In this document: positions 1 to 4,372 of the stretch, piece by piece
Position numbering within the stretch: position 1 is the first letter of the stretch
Layout of the letters: each line of letters opens with the position of its first letter
NCBI GenBank assembly: GCA_035707965.1
Contig: DASSTJ010000171.1
Span: forward strand, 1-5,242
Length of the DNA: 5,242 nucleotides
Source: DASSTJ01 sp035707965
GTDB lineage: Bacteria; Actinomycetota; Actinomycetes; Actinomycetales; Angustibacteraceae
Reading direction: 5' to 3'
Position numbers and translations under genes: made by a program
The notes under the pieces: model-generated
The model's database searches: none
Seen by the model: the letters and a program-made list of their open reading frames with translations, nothing else
Told to the model about the DNA's origin: nothing

Positions 1-247
1 CGGCCGGCACCCCACGCGCGCGCTGCCGGGCCCGCTGCGAGACGTCGAACGCGACGGTCAACCGGGCCTGCCGCGCCGCGATCGCCGACTTCACCTGCTC
101 CAGCACCGCGATCTGGTCGATCGCCTCACCATCATCGACAGCATCCTCGACCAGGTCGTCCGGGGCGAGGCCCGTCGGGCCGTCCAGTCAGGGCAGCAGC
201 GACCGCAGCGCCGACGCGCTCACCGGTCCCCGCACGCACTCGAACAT
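1..247 (-). pseudogene. DUF222/13E12-family HNH endonuclease, 5' fragment with in-frame stop
   Basis: The minus strand read from the ATG at 247-245 begins MFECVRGPVS and reaches a TGA at 190-188 after 19 codons. The same frame then stays open to the window edge, giving LEQVKSAIAARQARLTVAFD followed by VSQRARQRARGVPA. That is the typical N-terminal helical segment of DUF222 (the 13E12 repeat family of mycobacteria), which in full-length members leads to a C-terminal HNH nuclease domain. The HNH part would lie beyond base 1 and is not seen. No ATG or GTG lies in frame between the stop and the GTG at 106-104, so a simple downstream restart would lose about 47 residues. I read this as a nonsense-disrupted gene. 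A base-call error or a late restart remains possible. Family assignment is by recognition of the motif; the role of these proteins is poorly known, and many copies per genome, often degenerate, are usual. Confidence 0.72.
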
Positions 248-255
248 GTGTTCTA
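240..255 (-). promoter_or_regulatory. LexA (SOS) box overlapping the 13E12 start codon
   Basis: On the plus strand the 16 bases read TCGAACATGTGTTCTA, which matches the mycobacterial/actinobacterial LexA consensus TCGAAC-N4-GTTCGA at 11 of 12 defined positions (the T at 254 replaces G). The box ends directly against the -10 element at 255-260 and contains the ATG of the gene (247-245), so bound LexA would cover the transcription start. From memory of the M. tuberculosis SOS regulon, several 13E12 genes are LexA-controlled, which makes the site biologically sensible here. LexA binding itself is inferred. Confidence 0.75.
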
Positions 256-283
256 GTCTAGGAGATCACGTGTCACGTGGCAA
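255..283 (-). promoter_or_regulatory. Housekeeping-type promoter of the 13E12 gene, leaderless
   Basis: On the minus strand a -35-like TTGCCA (283-278) is followed by a 17-bp spacer and a -10-like TAGACT (260-255). Seven bases separate the -10 from the ATG at 247, so transcription should begin at or next to the start codon, giving a leaderless mRNA. No purine-rich ribosome binding site lies between. The optimal 17-bp spacing and the abutting LexA box support the call. Confidence 0.65.
267..279. repeat. Tandem CACGTG palindromes in the promoter spacer
   Basis: CACGTG occurs at 267-272 and again at 274-279, separated by a single T, so the 13 bases form a dyad symmetric except at the centre. 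The repeat lies between the -35 and -10 of the 13E12 promoter and touches the -35. The longer form GATCACGTG at 264-272 recurs at 403-411, across the stop codon of the DUF1028 gene. It could be a second operator or simply chance; no regulator can be named. Confidence 0.4.
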
Positions 284-345
284 CAGCGCCTCCGAAAGCG
301 GCGTCGGAGCCAGAGCCCAGCCGACACCGATGCCAATGATCGTGC

Positions 346-373
346 GCGGCTCAGAGGAAGGTGCGGCTCAGAG
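346..373. repeat. Short direct repeat GCGGCTCAGAG
   Basis: The 11-mer GCGGCTCAGAG occurs exactly at 346-356 and 363-373, a 17-bp period, within a looser similarity running from about 342 to 376. It lies in the 149-bp non-coding spacer downstream of the DUF1028 stop codon. No function is evident; replication slippage is the simplest origin. Confidence 0.5.
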
Positions 374-404
374 AAATGTCATGACCAGCCGGACCGCCTC
401 ACGA

Positions 405-1223
405 TCACGTGCGGCCGGCCCGTAGCTGCTCGAGGACGACCGGGTCGATGCGACCGGGGCGAAGGCGCATCTCGAAGTTCGCGCTGCCGGCCCAGTCGTC
501 GAGCAAGGCGTCGAGGTCGTCGCCTTCATGCCCGAGGCGCGCCAGGAGGTGGCGCACCTCGTCGGCCGTGTCGCCGGTCAGGGGCAGCAACGCAGCCTCG
601 TCGGGCTGTCCGAAGTAGAGGTCATGCAGGTCGGCGAGCCGGTGCAGCTCGGCGACGGGATCGTCGTGGTCGTCGACGCGCAGGTCGAGCTCGGTGTCGT
701 CGCCGCCGTAGCCGGCGCCCGGCCGCACCACCAGGATCGCGGCGCTCTGCCGCCCCCGGCGGTCGCCGCCGGCGGCGTCACCGGCGGCCAGCGCCGCCAG
801 CAGCCGCTGCGACAACGGCTGGCCGGCCGAGCCGTGCCACGTCTCTTGCATGGCGACCACGACCTGCTCGCCCACCAGGATGTTGCCCTGCACGGCGTAG
901 TCGTCGCCGGCTCGCCCACCCGCCCAGTCGTGGCACGCCGGACCCGTGAAGGTGGCGGCGTCGCGAGCACTGACGACACCGACCTGGCGATGGTCGCGGC
1001 CGTCGTCGCCACTGGTGAGCGATGCCACGACCTCGGCCGCGGAACGCCCGGCGCGCAGCTGGTCGAGGCCGGCCGGGCGATAGGCGAGGTTGGCATACGC
1101 CTGCGTGGCCACAGCGCCCGCGCCGACTGTCGCGGCGGGCACCGCCGAACCGACGGCGAGGAACTTGCTGGCGACCGCGACGCCGTACGCGTCGCCGTCC
1201 CGTCCGACGATGGAGAAGGTCAC
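405..1223 (-). CDS. DUF1028 family protein with C-terminal putative peptidoglycan-binding domain
   Basis: This 272-residue protein starts at a GTG (1223-1221) with MTFSIVGRDG, followed by GVAVASKFLAVGSAVP (14-29) and GAVATQAYAN (36-45), then a conserved GxGC-like segment TGPACHDW (93-100), VQGNILVG (111-118) and GDRRGRQSAA (153-162). These are hallmarks of DUF1028 (PF06267). The N-terminal domain is thought to have an Ntn-hydrolase-like fold, with residues straight after the initiator Met (Thr2 or Ser4 here) as candidates for a catalytic role. That is family-level knowledge plus inference; no reaction is established. Residues about 205-272, including ALLDDWAGSANFEMR, match the C-terminal extension annotated as a putative peptidoglycan-binding domain (PF08823). 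There is no signal peptide or membrane segment, so it should be cytoplasmic, which sits oddly with a wall-binding label. It is divergent from pfkA and separated from it by 82 bp. The start is supported by homology, since the conserved MTFSIV begins exactly there, and by a -10 element 6 nt upstream. Confidence 0.9.
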   Translation of the reverse strand: MTFSIVGRDGDAYGVAVASKFLAVGSAVPAATVGAGAVATQAYANLAYRPAGLDQLRAGRSAAEVVASLTSGDDGRDHRQVGVVSARDAATFTGPACHDWAGGRAGDDYAVQGNILVGEQVVVAMQETWHGSAGQPLSQRLLAALAAGDAAGGDRRGRQSAAILVVRPGAGYGGDDTELDLRVDDHDDPVAELHRLADLHDLYFGQPDEAALLPLTGDTADEVRHLLARLGHEGDDLDALLDDWAGSANFEMRLRPGRIDPVVLEQLRAGRT

Positions 1224-1229
1224 TTCCGA

Positions 1230-1235
1230 ACCCTA
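1230..1235 (-). promoter_or_regulatory. -10 element of the DUF1028 gene (leaderless GTG start)
   Basis: TAGGGT on the minus strand (1235-1230) fits the actinobacterial TANNNT -10 pattern and ends 6 nt before the GTG at 1223. Only a weak GGAA precedes the start, so a leaderless transcript is likely. No good -35 is visible 16-18 bp upstream (the hexamers there are GC-only or nearly so). Confidence 0.45.
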
Positions 1236-1268
1236 GCCGTCCGCGGGCCGGTACGGCCGTGGACGGCT
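1235..1268. promoter_or_regulatory. 34-bp dyad between divergent DUF1028 and pfkA genes, possible operator
   Basis: AGCCGTCC (1235-1242) is exactly inverted as GGACGGCT (1261-1268), and CGG (1244-1246) pairs with CCG (1257-1259) about the same centre. The dyad starts at the edge of the DUF1028 -10 element and lies upstream of the pfkA -10. This placement suits a regulator acting on DUF1028 and perhaps both genes. GC-rich dyads arise easily by chance in such DNA, so the role is tentative. Confidence 0.4.
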
Positions 1269-1292
1269 GCTGTCTCGCCGACGTTGTCGGGC

Positions 1293-1298
1293 TAGGGT
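1293..1298 (+). promoter_or_regulatory. -10 element of pfkA (leaderless ATG start)
   Basis: TAGGGT lies 7 nt before the pfkA ATG at 1306, leaving no room for a leader or a classical ribosome binding site. The 9-mer GGCTAGGGT (1290-1298) is repeated in inverted orientation at 1230-1238, where it carries the -10 of the opposite gene. A convincing -35 is not seen. Confidence 0.5.
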
Positions 1299-1305
1299 CG
1301 GCGGC

Positions 1306-2331
1306 ATGCGAATCGGTGTGCTCACTGGCGGCGGGGACTGCCCCGGTCTGAACGCGGTCATCCGCGCGGCGGTGCTCAAGGGGGTGCAGGTCTACGGCCA
1401 CGAGTTCGTGGGGTTCAGGGACGGCTGGCGCGGTCCGCTCGAGGGGCTGACGATGCCACTCGACCCGGACGGGGTCGACGGCATCCTCACCCGTGGCGGC
1501 ACCATCCTGGGGTCGTCGCGCACCAACCCCTACAAGGTGGACGGCGGCATCGACCGCATCCGAGAGAACGTGCGGTCCGCGGGGGTCGACGCCCTCATCG
1601 CGATCGGCGGCGAGGACACCCTCGGCGTCGCGAAGCGCCTGACCGACGACGGGCTCGGTGTCGTCGGCGTGCCGAAGACGATCGACAACGACCTCAACGC
1701 CACTGACTACACCTTCGGGTTCGACACGGCGGTGTCGATCGCCACGGAGGCCATCGACCGCCTGCACACGACCGCCGAGTCGCACCACCGCGCGCTCGTC
1801 GTGGAGGTCATGGGCCGCCACGCTGGCTGGATCGCGCTGCACTCCGGCATGGCCGGCGGGGCCGACGTGATCCTCGTGCCGGAGATCCCCTTCGACGTCG
1901 ACCAGGTCTGCCGCTGGGTCGAGGCCAGGTTCGAGAAGCACTTCGCGCCCATCGTCGTCGTGGCCGAGGGCGCGCTGCCGGACGGCGGTTCCGAGGTGCT
2001 GGCCACGGGCGAGAAGGACGCCTTCGGACACGTGCGGCTCGGTGGTGTCGGCACGTGGCTGGCGAACGAGATCGAGCAGCGCACCGGCAAGGAGTCACGG
2101 GCCGTCGTCCTCGGCCACGTGCAGCGCGGGGGCACCCCGACGGCGTACGACCGGGTGCTGTCGACGCGCTTCGGGCTCAACGCGATCGACGCCGTCCACG
2201 AGCAGGACTTCGGCATGATGGTCGCCCTGCGCGGCACCGACATCGTGCGCGTGCCGCTCGCCGAGGCGACTGCCGTCCTCAAGACCGTGCCGCAGGAGCG
2301 CTACGACGAGGCTGCCGTCCTCTTCGGCTGA
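1306..2331 (+). CDS. pfkA: 6-phosphofructokinase, probably pyrophosphate-dependent
   Basis: This 341-residue protein covers the whole PFKA fold. It catalyses phosphorylation of fructose 6-phosphate to fructose 1,6-bisphosphate in the cytoplasm. Visible motifs are the N-terminal phosphate loop GVLTGGGDCPGLN (4-16), GGTILGSSRTNP (64-75), IGGEDTLG (100-107), the catalytic PKTIDND (123-129, base Asp127), MGRHAGW (169-175) and HVQRGGTPTAYDR (271-283). In ATP-dependent enzymes such as E. coli PfkA, positions 104 and 124 are both Gly. Here they are Asp104 and Lys124, the pair known from PPi-dependent enzymes, including the Amycolatopsis methanolica PPi-PFK, which this sequence closely resembles as I recall it. 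ATP-type actinobacterial enzymes keep Gly104 with Lys124. PPi use would make the step reversible and insensitive to the classical allosteric effectors. The ATG is favoured because MRIGVLTGGG is the conserved N-terminus and a -10 lies 7 nt upstream. The gene ends 22 nt before a strong hairpin. Confidence 0.96.
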   Translation: MRIGVLTGGGDCPGLNAVIRAAVLKGVQVYGHEFVGFRDGWRGPLEGLTMPLDPDGVDGILTRGGTILGSSRTNPYKVDGGIDRIRENVRSAGVDALIAIGGEDTLGVAKRLTDDGLGVVGVPKTIDNDLNATDYTFGFDTAVSIATEAIDRLHTTAESHHRALVVEVMGRHAGWIALHSGMAGGADVILVPEIPFDVDQVCRWVEARFEKHFAPIVVVAEGALPDGGSEVLATGEKDAFGHVRLGGVGTWLANEIEQRTGKESRAVVLGHVQRGGTPTAYDRVLSTRFGLNAIDAVHEQDFGMMVALRGTDIVRVPLAEATAVLKTVPQERYDEAAVLFG

Positions 2332-2353
2332 TCGTCCCGCGACCAACGGTGCT

Positions 2354-2382
2354 GGTGCCGGTCCGGATGACGGACCGGCATC
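2354..2382 (+). terminator. Hairpin terminator after pfkA
   Basis: TGCCGGTCCG (2356-2365) pairs perfectly with CGGACCGGCA (2371-2380) around the 5-nt loop GATGA, extended by a G-T wobble and a G-C pair to 12 pairs. It begins 22 nt after the pfkA stop codon. No U-tract follows, as is common for hairpin terminators in high-GC actinobacteria. It separates pfkA from the DAHP synthase gene, implying separate transcription with possible read-through. Confidence 0.72.
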
Positions 2383-2387
2383 CGGGT

Positions 2388-2397
2388 GGTCCGGACC
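2388..2397. promoter_or_regulatory. Perfect palindrome GGTCCGGACC, possible operator
   Basis: This 10-bp perfect palindrome lies in the spacer region just upstream of the probable -10 of the DAHP synthase gene (2404-2409). Its half GGTCCGG also occurs at 2360-2366, in the left arm of the pfkA terminator. The position suits a repressor site; no regulator can be named from the sequence. Confidence 0.35.
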
Positions 2398-2403
2398 GCC
2401 ACC

Positions 2404-2409
2404 TACGCT
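2404..2409 (+). promoter_or_regulatory. -10 element of the DAHP synthase gene, leaderless GTG
   Basis: TACGCT (TANNNT) ends 6 nt before the GTG at 2416, the same geometry as the other starts in this window. No -35 close to TTGACA is visible 16-18 bp upstream. The position supports the GTG at 2416 as the translation start and argues against the in-frame GTG at 2386, which would place the promoter inside the coding region. Confidence 0.5.
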
Positions 2410-2415
2410 GAGGTG

Positions 2416-3777
2416 GTGACCACGAACGCCGTCGCCCCTGCTCAGGACGCGATCCACGGCCTCGACGCGTGGCGGGACCTGCCGGCTGCCCAGCAGCCGA
2501 GCTGGCCGGACCCGACCGCGCTGGACGAGGCCGTCCGGACGCTCGCGACGTATCCGCCCCTCGTCTTCGCCGGCGAGTGCGACGACCTGCGCGGCCGGCT
2601 GGCCGCCGCCCAGCGAGGCGAGGCGTTCCTGCTGCAGGGCGGTGACTGCGCCGAGACGTTCGCGGGCGCCACCGCCGACGACATCCGCAACCGCATCAAG
2701 ACGATCCTGCAGATGGCGGTCGTGCTGACCTACGGCGCCAGCCTGCCGGTGATCAAGCTCGGCCGGATGGCGGGGCAGTTCGCCAAGCCGCGCAGCAGCG
2801 AGATCGAGACGCGGGACGGCGTGACGCTGCCCGCCTACCGCGGCGACGCCGTCAACGACTACGCGTTCACCGAGGAGTCGCGCCGCCCCGACCCGCAGCG
2901 CCTCGTGCGGGCCTACAACGCGAGCAGCGCCACGCTCAACCTCATCCGCGCGTTCACCCAGGGCGGCTACGCCGACCTGCGTCAGGTGCACGAGTGGAAC
3001 CGCGGTTTCCTCGGGAGCGCCGCGAACGCGCGCTACGAGGTCATGGCGCGGCACATCGACAAGGCCATGAAGTTCATGGCCGCCTGCGGTGCCGACTTCG
3101 ACGCCCTGCGCCAGGTGGCGTTCTTCTCCAGCCACGAGGCGCTGCTGCTCGACTACGAGCGGGCGATGACGCGCATCGACTCGCGCACCGGCACTCCGTA
3201 CGACGTGTCGGCGCACTTCGTGTGGATCGGGGAGCGCACTCGCCAGCTGGACGGCGCCCACGTCGACTTCCTCTCCCGGGTGCGCAACCCGCTCGGGGTG
3301 AAGCTCGGCCCCGGCACGTCGCCCGACGACGTGCTCGAGCTCATCGACCGGCTCGACCCCGATCGCGAACCGGGTCGGCTCACGTTCATCACCCGCATGG
3401 GTGCCGAGCGCATCCGAGACGCGCTGCCCGCGCTGGTCGAGGTCGTCAGCGAGGCGCAGGGGCAGGTGCTCTGGGTCTGCGACCCCATGCACGGCAACAC
3501 GTTCGAGTCGCCGACCGGGTACAAGACACGGAGGTTCGACGACGTCGTCGACGAGGTGCGTGGCTTCTTCGAGGTGCACAAGGCGCTCGGCACCGTGCCT
3601 GGCGGCGTCCACGTCGAGCTCACCGGCGACAGCGTGACGGAGTGCCTGGGCGGGGTGGAGGAGATCAGCGAGGAGCTGCTCTCGACACGCTACGAGTCGC
3701 TCTGCGACCCGCGGCTGAACCACCAGCAGAGCCTCGAGATGGCCTTCCTCGTCGCGGAGATGCTCTCGGCTCGATGA
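2416..3777 (+). CDS. aroG: Class II 3-deoxy-D-arabino-heptulosonate 7-phosphate (DAHP) synthase
   Basis: It condenses phosphoenolpyruvate with erythrose 4-phosphate to DAHP, the first step of the shikimate pathway to aromatic amino acids, in the cytoplasm and with a divalent metal. From the GTG at 2416 it has 453 residues, normal for the plant-like class II family (Streptomyces enzymes about 450, M. tuberculosis AroG 462). Visible motifs are DLPAAQQPSW (21-30), LLQGGDCAETF (72-82, metal ligand Cys78), KLGRMAGQFAKPRS (114-127), IGERTRQLDGAH (271-282), VKLGPG (295-300), TRMGAERIRD (326-335), CDPMHGNT (355-362, His359), ELTGDSVTEC (401-410, Glu401) and CDPRLN (430-435, Asp431), so all four metal ligands known from AroG are present. 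Feedback control by aromatic amino acids is known for the M. tuberculosis enzyme but cannot be read here. GTGs at 2386 and 2413 are alternative starts; 2416 fits the -10 spacing and the Streptomyces-type N-terminus. Its stop overlaps the next gene by 4 bp. Some actinobacterial annotations call this gene aroH. Confidence 0.96.
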   Translation: MTTNAVAPAQDAIHGLDAWRDLPAAQQPSWPDPTALDEAVRTLATYPPLVFAGECDDLRGRLAAAQRGEAFLLQGGDCAETFAGATADDIRNRIKTILQMAVVLTYGASLPVIKLGRMAGQFAKPRSSEIETRDGVTLPAYRGDAVNDYAFTEESRRPDPQRLVRAYNASSATLNLIRAFTQGGYADLRQVHEWNRGFLGSAANARYEVMARHIDKAMKFMAACGADFDALRQVAFFSSHEALLLDYERAMTRIDSRTGTPYDVSAHFVWIGERTRQLDGAHVDFLSRVRNPLGVKLGPGTSPDDVLELIDRLDPDREPGRLTFITRMGAERIRDALPALVEVVSEAQGQVLWVCDPMHGNTFESPTGYKTRRFDDVVDEVRGFFEVHKALGTVPGGVHVELTGDSVTECLGGVEEISEELLSTRYESLCDPRLNHQQSLEMAFLVAEMLSAR

Positions 3778-4355
3778 CCGACGCCGAGGGGACGCTGCCG
3801 CCTGGCCAACGCCGTGCGACGTCCTGGCGCGTCATGCACTACGGGCGCGTGCCCGCGATCGACCCGACGACCTGGACGGTCACGGTGACCGGCGCGACCC
3901 TCGACGGCTCCGACCACGCCCTGGGGCTGGACGAGCTGCAGGCGCTCCCGCGGGTCCGCATCGTGGCCGACCTGCACTGCGTCTCCCGATGGACCATCCC
4001 CGACCTGGTGTGGGAGGGCGTGGCCGGCCGTACGCTCGTCGACCTCTTCCCCCCGCGGGACGACGTGGAGCACGTGCGCGTGTGGGCCGCCTACGGCTAC
4101 TCCGCGACCATCCGGCTCGAGGACCTCGTCGCCGGACGCACCCTGCTCGCCACGGCGACCGGGGGAGCGCCCCTCACCCCCGAGCAGGGGTGGCCGGTGC
4201 GTCTGGTCGTCCCGCACCTCTACGGCTTCAAGGGCCCGAAGTGGCTGCGGTCCGTGGAGTACCTGACCGAGCCGGTGCGTGGCTTCTGGGAGGAGCGGGG
4301 CTACCACCTGCACGGCGACCCGTGGAGGCAGGAGCGCTACTCCTACCAGGAGTGA
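3774..4355 (+). CDS. Sulfite-oxidase-fold molybdopterin oxidoreductase, cytoplasmic
   Basis: This 193-residue protein belongs to the Oxidored_molyb family (PF00174; COG2041, including sulfite oxidase, SorA and MsrP/YedY). The core runs from WTVTVTG (34-40) through DLHCVSRW (66-73), where Cys69 is the expected thiolate ligand to molybdenum, to GWPVRLVVPHLYGFKGPKWL (139-158), the usual cofactor-contacting loop, and VEYLTEPVRGFWEERGYH (161-178). It lacks a Tat twin-arginine signal, a heme domain and the C-terminal dimerisation domain of true sulfite oxidases, so it is a single-domain cytoplasmic member. Its substrate and electron partner are unknown; a sulfite or sulfoxide substrate is only a guess from the fold. 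The ATG overlaps the DAHP synthase stop as ATGA, suggesting translational coupling; GGAGA at 3756-3760 is a distant ribosome-binding candidate, 13 nt from the ATG. The 3' end lies 17 bp from the convergent EamA gene. Confidence 0.9.
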   Translation: MTDAEGTLPPGQRRATSWRVMHYGRVPAIDPTTWTVTVTGATLDGSDHALGLDELQALPRVRIVADLHCVSRWTIPDLVWEGVAGRTLVDLFPPRDDVEHVRVWAAYGYSATIRLEDLVAGRTLLATATGGAPLTPEQGWPVRLVVPHLYGFKGPKWLRSVEYLTEPVRGFWEERGYHLHGDPWRQERYSYQE

Positions 4356-4372
4356 ACCTGCCGCCGCGCGCG

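Noticed and set aside
290..309. Possible terminator hairpin CTCCGA / TCGGAG with an 8-nt loop
   Set aside because: Only six pairs, no U-tract on either strand and about 95 nt beyond the DUF1028 stop; too weak to call.
269..370. About 33-codon minus-strand stretch ending at 271-269, containing IIGIGVGWALAPTPL
   Set aside because: It looks protein-like and hydrophobic but has no ATG or GTG start after the preceding stop, no ribosome binding site, and is too short to match to a family; it could be a gene remnant but cannot be supported.
528..1295. 255-codon plus-strand open frame opposite the DUF1028 gene
   Set aside because: The minus-strand DUF1028 frame carries family motifs along its length; the plus frame shows none and runs into the pfkA promoter.
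778..2031. 417-codon minus-strand open frame across pfkA and part of the DUF1028 gene
   Set aside because: It is antisense to the certain pfkA reading frame, its composition is Arg/Asp/Val/His-rich as typical of GC-rich shadow frames, and it has no recognisable domain.
2095..3723. 542-codon minus-strand open frame opposite pfkA and the DAHP synthase
   Set aside because: It is a shadow of the conserved DAHP synthase codons, with no motif and no promoter or ribosome binding site of its own.
2994..3773. 260-codon upstream extension of the molybdopterin oxidoreductase frame
   Set aside because: It overlaps the conserved DAHP synthase, is Arg-rich and motif-free; the ATGA overlap at 3774 gives the natural start.
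4356..4372. Bidirectional terminator between the convergent oxidoreductase and EamA genes
   Set aside because: The 17-bp gap is GC-rich with no stem-loop or T-tract visible.
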